From Cryptomeria japonica (taxonomy: Eukaryota; Streptophyta; Pinopsida; Cupressales; Cupressaceae), in NCBI RefSeq assembly GCF_030272615.1, contig NC_081410.1, forward strand, positions 146,096,349 through 146,160,348: a stretch of 64,000 nt of DNA. The letters run 5' to 3'. The notes under the pieces were generated by a model that searched no databases, was not told the DNA's origin, and saw nothing but the letters and a program-made list of their open reading frames with translations. Below are positions 1 through 12,254 of this stretch, piece by piece. A program made the position numbers and the translations under genes. The first letter of the stretch is position 1, and each line of letters starts with the position of its first letter.

Positions 1-37
1 GGCAGCTCAGAATACTGTAGAAGATCCTTTCAGCAAT

Positions 38-1090
38 ATGGATGAAGTAGGTCTTGGTGTTTATATGATTCACGAGGAAGATGTTGTTATTCCTAAGCTT
101 GAAAAGGATGATGTTTCATTGGACCAACAATCATATCAACATAAAAATGAGGTATGGCAACTTTATTTTGATGGTTCAAGAGGTAAAAATGGTTCTGGAG
201 GTGGTGCTATGCTTGTTTCACCCAAATGTATGAAATACTATACTATTTTCAGATTTTCTTTTAGCTGTACAAATAATACAACAAAGTATGAATCATTAGC
301 ACATGGATTAGAATGGGCTAGGCAAAAAAAAGTTAAGTGTTCGCAAGTTTTTGGTGACTGTGAACTAGTTGTGAACCAAGTTAGAAATATCCATGTCACC
401 AAAAATGATGTTTTGAAGATGTACAAACACAAAATTTGGGACTTAATTGAAGATTTTCATGCATTTAATCTACTGTCCATACCTAGAAATCAGAATAAGG
501 AAGCAAATAGGCTTGATGTCTTAGGTGCTCAGTTTGATATTCTGAAAGAACTAGAAAATATTAATAGACAATAGTATGTTAAGGTTGTTGTAAGGCCCTC
601 AGTTCTGGATAACAATGTTAATTTGCAGGTTTTTGACTCAGATGAGCAGATTGCTAACTTCCTAATTGAAGAAGCTGAATTTTTTGTCGAAAACCAGCGT
701 AAGTTCAATGAACAATATGAAAACCAGTTTCTTCAACTAAAAACTAACAAGTTGCCCAAGGGTTTGGTAACCCTTGAATCAATTTTCAATACCAATGATT
801 AGGTCAAAAAGGATAAAGCAAACACGTTTGTGAAGGAGGAACATTATGAGCCTATTGAAATATTCAAGGACAAGATGCTGAAAATTGGCAAGGTATGTAC
901 CCCTGAAGAAAAGCATGCTTTCGTATTACTTTGTCAAGAATTCAATGATATATTTTCATGGGGATATGAGGACTTGAAATGATTTGATCCTCATTTATCT
1001 CAGCATGCAATAGAGCTGGTAGATAATACAAAACCAGTGAGGCAAAAACAAAGGCCTCTTAATCCAAAATTAGAACACCTTATGAAGACT
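38..1090 (+). pseudogene. Ty3/gypsy polyprotein fragment: RNase H-like domain and start of reverse transcriptase
   Basis: Seen: one frame with in-frame stops at 572, 800 and 980. The first part (about 130-540) reads as an RNase H fold: YFDGS near 163, an NNTTKYES segment carrying the Glu, GDCELVVNQV carrying the second Asp, and EANRLDVLG where the usual last Asp is Asn. Then comes a VKVVVRPS linker, and from about 870 the start of a Ty3/gypsy RT (EDLK, FDP, then the KPVRQKQRPLNPK block). Homology stops abruptly near 1090, before the catalytic RT blocks. Known: plant Ty3/gypsy elements of the Tat group can carry an extra RNase H. Here it precedes RT, as in the element starting near 27130. The stop at 980 replaces an expected Gly codon. 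The left end runs off the window. Dead remnant; family call firm, clade uncertain. Confidence 0.82.
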
Positions 1091-4000
1091 GACAGTACAA
1101 ACTGCCATCCAATGGTAGTATATACAACATGAACTTGATAGCACTCACTAGTCAACAAGCGACTAAAACCATCATGTGAATAAAAATAGTAGGTGAGTTC
1201 TTACAAGGACTAGGGTTTCTTAATTTTTATGAGTAGTTAAAACAAATTATACTTAGAATCATGACTTAGACCAACTCCTTAGCAATCAAGTGTTGCCCTC
1301 AAAATGAGTGTTCAAAGCAACATTTGCAATATGGTTTTGACAAAGAAGATAATTTCAGTCAACTGGGACAACCATATTAAAAGCACAATAGAGACTCATT
1401 AGCAGTCTTGATACCTATGAAGACAATGGAGAACCTCATGAACAATTCAAAGAAAATAATGTTTGACATCAACATCTATAGAAGCTTAAGATCAGCTTTA
1501 GACAAGAATAACCAAAATACGGGAAAAGGTGTATTCAACCCCTCAAGAATAGAGTCATGATTCTAGGAAAGTGTACATTGATAGTTATATAAGTGGAAAT
1601 CTACTATAACAAAGCAAGAATATGGCACAAATACCTGTAGCGGGCTTATCAATGAAGAATCATTAGCCCCAGGTCACATGAGCTAAAAACAACAAATATA
1701 CTTATACAATACCATATCAATGTAATGAACAACAATCACTACCAAGTAACAATCTATGTGAATGCTATAGTTAAGAGGAATAGAGAACAATAATATTATA
1801 ACAACCTCTAGCATATAATTCAAGACATTGTCGGTAACAAAAATGCTCATAGTCTTCACATTGCATAAAACCAGTCTTTTGATCCAAACTTAGTCTAAGA
1901 GAAAGAACAGTATACATGAATGAGCCACAATGGAGTAATCATCATACAAAGTATAGGGTAATCTGAGTGTTCATAATGCATAAAAAATTCTCAAGCATGA
2001 CAATGAAGTGTAGCAAAGTAACAAAGCAACCACTTGGGCTTAACAGTGAAATCTATGTTTCAAAGAAGTCCATAAAACTATCAAGAAGACAGTGAGCCAT
2101 TATAAAAAGATAGCAGCACTTTCAGACTCACAAGCCATTCATGGTCACAATTACCAATAAGGAGGCAGATTTAGCCCAGTTAGCAGTCATAAGCAGTCAT
2201 AGCTCCAAAACCGTTGCAAGGTAGTGTAATTATAAGAGGGGCAAGACAGTATATATAGCAGTCAAAGACTAAACATGAAGATGCAAATACAGAGTAAGAA
2301 CAACCTTCCAAAATACTATGAAGATGGTCATAATGAGTAAAGCTTGTGTGCAATATCAAAGAGGTCTTCATGCAGTCATAATACAGAGGAAAAGCCATAG
2401 GTTATAGTATATTGCACCTAAAGCAGCATATCAAATCACTTATTTGGGTATGCTTCAGCATGTTCACAGCCCAAAAGGTATAATAAGAGTTAAAGTGTAG
2501 CAAATATAATGATTCTATTCATTATCAAGAAGATCTCATCAATGAAAATCAAAGACATGGGAAGAAGATAGTCTTCAGGCCTAGAACAGTCTGCACAAAA
2601 TGAGATACTTAAAAGCTTTGTTATAACAGTTAATGCACATAGATTAAGATAAAATACATCATTCAAAGTGTCATAACAGTGATGAGGAGTATACATCAAC
2701 AATGAGAAATTCAGTAGTAATAATATTTATCATATCAATCATAAAGATGCAATACAAATTATGGATACAAGAATACCATCAGACCAAACAAGAGATAAAG
2801 TCCACTATAGATTGCATTCATAGCATGAGTAAGACTGCATTCACAGTCAAAACCATGGGTGCAAGAAAGGTAATAACTATTATTCAAAGACAGTGACCAA
2901 CACTTCAATGAATGCATATGATAGTCAACAAAGATGTTATAGATTCAAATAAAATAGTAAGAAGACAGTTATAGATCTTTATTCACAAAGTACAAAACCT
3001 CATCTAGGTTTACTGACAATGAAAGGGATTTATTCATTTTCCCATTCACAGAATAAGGGAATCTAAGCAATCTTCAAAAGCTCAGTTATACAGTGAGAGC
3101 AGTCATGAAACATGATGATAGTATATAGAGCAGTAGTATAACAGTTATTACAACAAGACATCAAACCTTGTATGTAACAATCTTTTAATAGCTGGAAGCC
3201 TTTATGAAGAGTAACTATGTGATCATCAGATACAGATCAGAGAAACTCATAGCTATAAATAGTGACACAGTAGTCAAAGATGCATCACATAAAAGATATT
3301 AAATTTTTGTACTCAAAAGACTTGAAGAAGCCTTGACAAGAATAAGGGAAATGGACTGCCACATGGACATTGAAAGCATAGTTCAAGGAACAGTCTCTAT
3401 GAAAGGACAGATCTCAGTACAAAAGAAGCCTTCAATACAGTCAAAGAGATCTTTTGACAATCAAATTCTTAGAGTACAATATTACAACCTATTGAATACA
3501 CAATGCACATTCCAAGTTGTAACAGTTTCAAATATTAGACACCAATAGTATAATAGGGAGATACCCACATGCATCATAGGAAACCATTCATAACAACATG
3601 ATATCATAATCACAGTCAAGGGAAAACAACCAAAGTATTAGAACTAAAGATCACAACCCAATAAAGAGTACTTGTCTTGTGTGATGACACATAGGACAAT
3701 GCTTATGATATGAGTACATGTGAGATACAATGGATAGAACTTTAAAAAGCAATGATTCAAGGCACTAAGTCTTCCTGTGATCATAGTGAACCATAGTGAA
3801 GGTTAAATTTGCAGAACAGGCAATAGCAAGCATCATTTAGATTAATTCACTTGTGAACATACTAGAACAATAAATGAACCAAAAATCTCAGAGCCTACAG
3901 AAAGCATGAAGCATTCACAAAAGTAAGGGGGTAAAGTAAAAAAGACAGTGATGTTACAGCTACAGCAAAAAGATAAATAATCATGATAGACAAAGGCAAC

Positions 4001-5600
4001 AATAGTCATTCATAGTCATGGAGCAACATGATGTCAAAACCCCGTCAACGATAAGTAATCTTCATTTAAGATTAAACCCATAATAATCTTCAGATTTATA
4101 ATGACAGTGAGAAGATGCACTCTAAAAAGCCTAAATAACAGTCATATGTACAACATCATTCAACCCAACAAAGATCATAAGCTTGAAAGAATGAGCAGTG
4201 ATAAAGTTCATATGGTTACATACACAATGACTAGTGGTGTTCATTGAATACATTTATGAAAGATAGAACTAGTAAATGTAATAACAGTCATATCAGATAT
4301 GTGCATAAAAAGATAGTAATGACAGTAATCATTAAGAATACTTGAGTCTTCAAAGATTGAATAACAAATAGTCAAAAAGCACAGACTTAAACGATGACAA
4401 TGCACATTCATAAAAAAAGTTGCATGGAGTCTATGAGGTGCAGTCCTAGAACTCATGAAAATAGTTAGAATAAACACTTCAGTACAATCATGAAAAAGAT
4501 AGTGAACATATCATTAAAGAGTCAAAAGGTACAAATTTCATTCACAATAACCCATAAGACAGTAAGGGAGTAACTACAGTCAGCATACAAAGCATTGTGT
4601 GAACATGACCAAAGCATTTCAAAGAGAAAATAGTCAAGCCTTGCATAAAATCATATTGAATAGAGATATCATCAATGAAGAATAGCCACCTTCATAGCCA
4701 TGGAATATCATCATATAATCATCAAGGATGAGGTATACAACAAAACTTCATCAATCCAAATTCAATCATATACAATCAAGTCAAGAAGATTTGAGAGCAG
4801 TCTATTCACACCAAACAAAGATATCAATGTTTAGGATACAATCATACACACCTCAAAACAATTCTTGTAGCAGATAATATCACTGAAGTATTATGTTTTG
4901 CAAGCCAAAGGCAACAACCATAGGGGATACAAGTCACACTGTTATCACAGTCCACAAGCACCCTTCACAGGTACAAAACAAAAATATTCATTAATAGGAT
5001 TATGACAACCACCAAAGAGTTAACAACCTTCAAAACATCTAGACAATAAGTACAAAAGACACAAGAGCACAATACACAGTAAAAAGCATGTGAAAGATGA
5101 TCGAGTTTTTGTAAGAAAAAGACAAAAAATATTCCAAGGAAAGTCTTGAAAAGGGCACTGCAAAGATTCAGAACATCATTTGTAGCATGCAACCAAAGGG
5201 CAAATACAATCTCAAATTTAACAGTGACAGAAAAATATTACCATATTCACAGTGCAAAGGTTGGTGAAATAATATCATCTGTCATGATGCATCATAGTTT
5301 TTCTAGATTGAGATTTACACAATCAACAAATCACGGAGTTACCACTATGCTGACTATCTTGAGATGGTAAGAATCAAAAGAAAGTCATTATACCTTGTGA
5401 ATATAATAATAGATTTCAAAGCAATCCAAGTGTAGTCATAGCATGATAAAGGTTGTCATAACAGTGATCTAAAGAAGGACCAAAAATCCCCAAGATTTTT
5501 TTTATCAATAACAGTCCATAAGGTGATGGTTTGTAAACCTGGAACAGTCATTACTGGGTTTCAGAGATTTGAATAAATGAAAACATAGTCTCAAAACATG
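1091..5600. repeat. Coding-free tract with recurrent ACAGT / AGTCAT words
   Basis: Seen: about 4.5 kb with no plausible coding frame. Short words such as acagt, agtcat, catagtcat and aagacagt recur throughout without a fixed period, giving an A-rich plus strand. No primer site, terminal repeat or polyprotein block is visible. It starts where the gypsy RT fragment is cut and runs into the minus-strand LTR-like sequence. Inference: most likely the long non-coding part of an LTR or of a non-autonomous LTR element in minus orientation. Confidence 0.45.
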
Positions 5601-6836
5601 ACCATCATAGTTATAATAATTCAAATGCATACATAGATACAAGTATCAAGGCAGGTCTTCAAAGAATATAAAACCCTAAGCAACGAATAACTCATTCATC
5701 TTCTACACGCATGCATAAAATATTCTAGCAAAGAAACCCTAGTTTTTTGGAGGGTAAAGTTCCACCAAACCGGTAAAGCAGTCTGACAATCAAACTGGTT
5801 ACCACACATACAAACCAAAATGTGAATAAAACATTCACCCACAAAAGCAATACAACCATAACACAAGATATTTGACGTGGAAACCCAACTGGGAAAAACC
5901 ACAGTGAGATGGAACTCACAAGTCACTATCTGCAGAATAGAAACTAGACCGGTTAAGGTCTTACAATGTTCTTCACCAAAACAGATCCTATTAGGGACCT
6001 CAATCTCTGTTAGGAGATAAGTCTGATTAAAGACTACCTTGTTAGAGGATTTTAGATTCACATGTGTGAACCACCTTGTTAGAGGATTTTACAAAGGCTT
6101 TGAGGCCTACCCAGTTAGGGGCTACTAACTTGTTAAAGATGTGAGTAATCAACAAGTGTTTGATCTATCTAATAGCACAAGCTGCTTGGTTAGATCCAGT
6201 ATTGCTCACAGCTAATGCATTCCAGCATTACTTCAATCTTCTCTATCTCTCTCTCAGTTACAACTCGATCTTCTCAGTTAAGATCGCTCTTCCAACAACT
6301 CAACATCCACCTTAAACCCTAGCTCAACATTAACCCTTTTCACAACAACCTAAAACCCTAGACATGATGTCCCTTTTAAAGGAATCTGATTTCATGTCGG
6401 TCCAATAGGATTTATTTACAATTTCCTAGGTTCAATGAACCTAGACATACTTAGTAACACGACACAGGAATCACCGTTAATGTGTCGGCACCGTCAAACA
6501 ATCGGTGGATTGGTAACTCATCACAAAATGTCGGTTGGTAACTCATCACAGAGTATTACCGGTTCATACAAAATATCGATTGCCGGTTTGACAAAAATGA
6601 AGACTGGTAAGAATGTGTTGTGCCGCTTTGCACCCTCATACCACTTGTGATCTGCGAACCGCTTGGGGTCGACATGCCGCTTCAGACCGGGAAACACATT
6701 CTACAAAATCACTACTAGTCTAAAGACTAGAATACAACATACCAGTTGAGCATGAGCTCATACATATAAAGGGGATCTCAATACAAGTGTATGTCCATCA
6801 ATGACAATCACAACATAAACATCAAAAATGCCAACA
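5600..6836 (-). mobile_element. Minus-strand Ty1/copia-type LTR (solo or truncated)
   Basis: Seen on the reverse strand: it begins TGTTGGCATTT at 6836, followed by TTGTCATTGATG, the same opening as the LTRs at 28780 and 34683. Near 5880-5910 it carries the GTGGTTTTTCCCA / GGGTTTCCACG block, and between 5940 and 6130 repeated 'CTAACAAGG'-type words. Both also occur late in the LTRs of the element at 28780-36091. No primer-binding site follows on the low-coordinate side, so the 3' end is not placed. Several open frames here are by-products of LTR sequence and not genes. Confidence 0.6.
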
Positions 6837-7328
6837 CATAATAAGATCAGAGACAACAACGAAAAGATGCATTAAACTAAGGCTTCAATTCTTTATCATC
6901 TCTTCACACATACATGCAAGACACAAAGCTTTACAGCTACATAAGAACAAAAAATGAAGATAACACATACCATGTCCAACAACATGCAAAAGGATCCCAG
7001 TTGAAAGTTATCAGGGAAGTCTCTTCATGCAAAGCTAGTTAAGACCCTGCTTCCATTTCCAACAACATGCATAGTGGCAGCCACAACAGAGCAAAATTTC
7101 TCCAGCAAGAGTGAAATGATTGAAATGCTTCTAGGGTTCTATATGTTTCTTTTGCATGCCCTAATTTTTAGGGCTTTCCTTCTTTTATTTATTTTAAAGA
7201 AACAAATTAATATGCATGAATTATTATGTAAGTCGTGGTATAGACTTAAAGTCATATAACCTGGGCATGCCTTGTGAGAGCCATACATATGGACTAAAAA
7301 AATAAGAGTCTTTTATTTCTTTGCAAAT

Positions 7329-7397
7329 TATATTTTAGTATATATTAATTAAGATTAAGATTACAAAGAAATTGTAATTAATATATACTAAAATATA
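7329..7397. repeat. Perfect 23-bp inverted repeat (hairpin)
   Basis: The arm at 7329-7351 is the exact reverse complement of 7375-7397, with a 23-base spacer. The arms are AT-rich (TATATTTTAGTATATATT...). Confidence 0.85.
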
Positions 7398-7453
7398 ATA
7401 AAGACTTTTTATTTCCTTTGAAATGTATTATAATATAGAATATAAAAGGAAAT

Positions 7454-7525
7454 AAGTAGTTTACTTTAACACTTAAAATAATAAAACAAATTGTTTTATA
7501 TTTAAAGTATTAAAGTAAATTACTT
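7454..7525. repeat. Near-perfect 35-bp inverted repeat (hairpin)
   Basis: The arms 7454-7489 and 7491-7525 pair with few mismatches and almost no loop. They lie about 55 bases after the previous hairpin. Confidence 0.8.
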
Positions 7526-8585
7526 TCATGCAAAATTACAAGGGGATTTTTCTTTTTTCCCATGCAGCTATTTTCGGCATCATGCAGTTTTGTGCAGAGA
7601 GGGGTTTTCTTTTTTCAGTTCATAGTCTATATTTAGCAACATATGCAGTGTTTTGGAATAGAGAGTTACTTTTCCAGATGGGCTATTTTTGAGCAAAGGT
7701 GGCGGTTCTATTTTCAGTAGGAGGTATCTTTTCATGCACTATAAGTGGGGAACCTATTTTTGGGAGTAGAGGCTATTTTTGGCAGGGTTACACATGAGTT
7801 TTTTATGCTTTTTGGGGTAAATCTGCCCAAGTCTTTTTCTCATGCAGATTTCATATTAGGGTTTATCAAAGGAGAGTTTTTTATATATTCTTTTCTCCTC
7901 CTTCATTATTCCCTCTGGTTCTTTCTTTTCTATTACACACATAGCAAAAAAAACATTGTATCTCAACACTTATCAGTGTTTCAGTTATTGTAATAGAGTT
8001 ATTTCTTTTAGTTTGCAATATAGAGTTAGTTTCCTTACCACCATTTTCTTGCTTTTTCATTGTCAAGTGAGTAATTTAATATAGTTATTGTGATTTTTAC
8101 AATCCTTTGCTCCGTCTTGTTTTCGCCTTACAAAAGTAGGATAATTTCATTGCAAGTTCAGGTTGTGGGTTGTGTTCATCTGGTTTCCAATTCTTTTCAT
8201 ATTGTGAAAAATCACTTTTCCTACAAGCAGAAGTTGGATAACTTTGAACCTTTTCACGAAATATTTATGAATTTGGTGATCTAGTTGATTTGTGAAGAGT
8301 TTTCATTCTTTATTGCAATTGTCATAGTTTTAGTACAATAGGAAAAACCCCATCATCTCGGTGTATCACCTCCATTATGATAAGTTTTATTTCAGATGCA
8401 AGCCTTTTAACCCTTTTCTCACAAAAAACAAGTTGTAGGAGATTCATCAAGACAAGAAGTTTGCCTGATCTCCGGAAGTCTACTTTTGATATAGGCAACC
8501 CACAAGCCGGAAAGTATTCCCATGTTTTATAGGATTGTTGGGTTTTATACTTAGCATCACGGTGCAATCCTTTGTGACAACAGTA

Positions 8586-8816
8586 CCTAGGTGGAGACGT
8601 TGAAGTATACATAGATATTGATTCGTGGATTGACATTTGTGCAAATGTTGATGCATAGACATTGATTCATGGATGGATTGACGTCTGCACAAACGTTGAT
8701 GTGCAGACATTGATCCAAAGATTAACGTCTCCGCAGACGTTGATATGTGGATTGACGTCTACGCAGACATTGATCTGTGGATGGACATATGTGCAGACGT
8801 TGATCTACAGTTTTTA
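8586..8816. repeat. Degenerate short repeats built on GACGTCT / AGACGTTGAT
   Basis: Seen: about eight imperfect units alternating 'ttgacgtct' and 'cagacgttgat' words, with 'gtggattgac' spacers. One site, 8724-8741, is a perfect palindromic pair (AACGTCT-CCGC-AGACGTT). Weaker 'gagacgtcgaag' units continue to about 9020. No coding frame. Function unknown. Confidence 0.6.
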
Positions 8817-10440
8817 TGAAAAAAATTCAAAAAAAAGTTAGGCAAGTTTTTTTTTTTTGAATGGAGACACTGAAATAGAGGGGCAAAAATGTTGATCTGC
8901 AAATGGAGATGTCAATTCTCAGTTTCTGCATAAAATGTTAGTGGGAAAGTTTAAATTTAAACAGAGACGTCGAAGTAGCACTATAGAGACATCAAAATAG
9001 CATTGCGGAGATACTGAAGTGTAGTCTTAGACATCGTTCCAAGAACCTATGAGTAAAAATGCTAAAACAAGCCAAAAATGATTAGATTCTAGGGACATGG
9101 GTCCCACCGGGAGTGCCAAAATGAAGAGCAGAAAATCTAAGATCAATAATCAATTGCGTAAACCACATAAAAATACCAATAAAGTATTTAATCAACTAAG
9201 TTGATCAATTATACCTTAGCTTCTACTCTTCCTCTAATTGAGCTAGATGAAGTGGAAGATGCTCCCTTGTTGCTCCACTTGATTTTCTCTTTGGATGATG
9301 GATTGGTGTGGATTGCTCTCCACTACACAAAAAGAGATTGGATAGAGTGATTGAGTGGGATGGAATGGATTGGCTAAGTGAGGCAAGATTTGGGCATTAT
9401 GATGGTGCTATGGATGATCTTGGGACCGAAATGGACAACATGACAATGCATGAGAAGTGGATTATTTGTGAGGAGATGAGACTCAAATTCATAAATTGGA
9501 AGAGGCCAAAATGGAGGGCCAAGATTGATTTGGAATGGAGGGTTAGGATTGAAAGAAATAGTGGGAGAGGATTGAGAGGACAAGGTGTGTGAACCAAGAG
9601 ATTTATCATAAAGGCATTTCTTGTCTCCCCACCTCTCAAGGCACATGGAGAAGAGTTCTCCAAGTACATTGGGAAGAGAAAAGGAATATAAAATTCCTTG
9701 GGGAAAGGGAGAAGGAATTAAAAATTCCAAAATAGGAATACGCATGGGAAGACTAAATGAGAAAAGGAATTAAAAGTTCTTTGGGAAGAGGAGGCATGGG
9801 GAGATTAAAAGAATTTGAATTTCCTTGAAATGATCAAAGTTGATCCATCCCTAATCAAGGTGATTGGAGATATGCAAATGATTAAGGGGATTGATTAGTT
9901 GGGTTGATGAGGGATTAAAGTGCAAGTGAGAAAGTTAGGAGGATGTGACATGAGGAGAGAGAATGAGTGGAGGAATTTAAAATTGAGGAATAATGATAAT
10001 CATGCTTCTAGAATAATTAATTAGGCTAAGTGAGGATTAGAAGAAATGATTTGTAGAAATCACATGACTTAAGTTAATTAATTAGAATTAATTAACTAAG
10101 AGGAATTTAAAAGAATTAATTATTGAGGACTTTAGAAGAATGGGGAATAATTAATTTATCGGCAAATTAATTATTGGACTATGGTGATAAAATTAATTAA
10201 ATTTGATTTAATTAATTTTAAGAAGAAAGGGATCAATACAATTTAAATTAATTAATTATGTTGACAGGCTTCAATTAATTAAATATTAATTTAATTCATT
10301 TTAGGTCTCTACAAGCATGATTCGCTTTTTGCATTTAACTTTTTTCTATTTCAATCAACTACATGGACATAGCCTAAAAAAACAAAAACAAAAAAGTAAA
10401 TGATTGTTATATTTTTTCTTATACTAAGCTCTATAAGGAG
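8817..10440. other. Non-coding stretch, LTR-like
   Basis: No gene supported. Near 9085-9115 lies 'gggacatgggtcccaccggg', with a local GGGAC/GTCCC inverted pair. From 9990 to 10310 the sequence is dominated by 'ttaattaatta' words, a texture shared with 15430-15640. The open frame at 9308-9592 has no recognisable motif and is probably LTR sequence. Confidence 0.35.
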
Positions 10441-11470
10441 TTATCTTGTTGAGTGTAGTATTAGGATTCTAATTAAGAATACTAATTATTATGGTATTGC
10501 TCCAGCCCACAAAGAATTACTCAATCCCTTGGTTTTGTACATCTTACCATTTCCACCACTATATGGTTCTTCCTTTTAGATACCCCATTTTTTCGATGTG
10601 TGTAAGCAGTGGTAAGTTAGTTTTTGATGCCATTCATATTACAAAAAATTTCATAAAATTATCCTCCATGATTGGTCCTTAAACTCTTTATTTTGCAACC
10701 ACTTTCATTTTCCACAAGTGATTTAAACCTCTTGAATGTATCAAGGGTTTCATCACTGGTCTTCAATTAATAAACCTAACATTTTCATGAGTAACCATTA
10801 ATAAAAGTAATAAAATATGATTTCTTATCTAAACCTTTTGTTTCCATAGGACCACAAATATTAGAATGGACTAGCCAAGGTCGATAATGGGCCCTCCATA
10901 TATTGTTTTTGTAAATTTCTCTCTTGCATTTTTCCTTCAGGACATCCTTGAGAAACCTCCTTGTGCTCCTCAGCCTAAGAATACCATAAACTAATTATTT
11001 TGATGTTAACATCTTCAAACTATAAAAATTCAATTACCCATACGTAAGATACGATAGCTAAGTTTTGTCTTCATATGCTATATTTGCAAGATTGTCGTTA
11101 TGTTCTCCAAATGTAAATGGGAAGATCCATTTCTTCAACATAAGCACAACTTTAGCCACTCTATTTCTTTGATTCTTATCATAAATCATTTATTTCTTAT
11201 TTTCAAACACCACTTTGTAATTCTTTTCACGCAATTTCCCAACACTCAATAAATCATGTTTTAACTATGGAAGATAATAAATATCATAAAAAAAATTCTC
11301 ACTTTCTTTATTATCCACTTCCATAGCTCCTTTTGAACCAACCTCCAATGATTTGTAATCAACAAGCCTGATCCTAGATTTAAAAGAAGTATTCCATTAT
11401 AGAAAAAATCTCAATATTCTTAATATTGTCTCATCCCCATTCTAGATACCATACACATTGGAAATTATGT
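10440..11470 (-). pseudogene. Ty1/copia polyprotein remnant (pre-integrase and integrase)
   Basis: Read on the reverse strand from about 11470 downwards, several broken frames give copia landmarks in the right order: a 'YYLP-LKHDLLSVG' GAG-pre-integrase start near 11260, an 'HSNICGPM' first integrase Asp-region near 10870 (Asp replaced by Asn), 'KSLRTNHGG' where the second Asp is Asn, and 'HRKNGVSKRKN' around the catalytic Glu (also replaced). Frameshifts and stops are frequent. No protease Asp, RT or LTR could be assigned. It is an old dead fragment, unrelated in orientation to the copia element at 28780-36091. Confidence 0.75.
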
Positions 11471-12250
11471 GAGAGAAATAAATAAAAGTAAATTAAAAGG
11501 AAGGAAAAAGATGAAATAAATGAGAATGATGTTAATAAAAAAGAAAAACATAGCCTATCTACTGCCATTATTCAAAGAGTTGAAATTAAATAAAATATGA
11601 TGGCATGGATAAGGAAAAAAGGCACAAGTGGTTAAAAAAATGAAAAAAAATCAATTTGTGAAGATGGAAATGTGTGGAAGCGGAGATGTTATGCAGGCCA
11701 AGGATCATATTCCCTAGCCCTGACCTATGTTTTTATTGTTTGGTTTGCATGTCTATGTGAGTGGTGGTGGGGTTTTTCAAGGAGTTTGGGGGATATTTTG
11801 GGGGCCAACTATTAGCTAGGTGTATAGTGGGGGAGTTTATTGCTGGTAAATTTGAGAGGGGGTTTCAATTATGTGGTGAGATAGTGATTTTTTTCATTTC
11901 TTGTTTATGTTTGATGGCTTTGGCAGAGGGGTTGAATATCAATGGGAACCTTTTTTTTTTGTGAAGTGTTATCGAGGTTTGAGTAATCCCCACATTTGCA
12001 TGGTAATGTTGTTGATTTTTTAACAACAATGATGCATGGAGAGGGTTCTTCAAATTTTGGAATCTCTAAACTTCAAAGAGTTAATGGTTCCTTGAAAGGA
12101 ACCTAGATAGACTAACATTAGTGATTCAACCAAATTCAATTATAGAAGATGTGAACTATTTATATAATAATGCCTCAATTTGCAATTTTGTGGGAATTTA
12201 CATCTCTCTCCCCATTTTGGAGTCATGAACTCGTCAGATTTAGAATCCTA
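11470..12250. other. No feature recognised
   Basis: AT-rich to about 11640, then a G/T-rich stretch (11740-11960). Open frames on both strands are short and carry no motif. Confidence 0.3.
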
Positions 12251-12254
12251 AGGG

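Larger units (their letters stand above)
6837..8580. other. Non-coding AT-rich stretch, probably LTR debris
   Basis: No supportable gene. It contains two long hairpins (7329-7397 and 7454-7525) and, from about 7540 to 8290, T-rich sequence with repeated 'ctatttt' and 'catgcag' words resembling the promoter and transcribed part of a plant LTR. Short open frames lack any recognisable motif. Confidence 0.35.

Noticed and set aside
5696-6061. 121-codon minus-strand frame
   Set aside because: Lies within LTR sequence shared with the copia LTRs at 28780 and 34683; not a gene.
9308-9592. 94-codon frame rich in Trp and Arg
   Set aside because: No homology recognised, no regulatory context, LTR-like surroundings.
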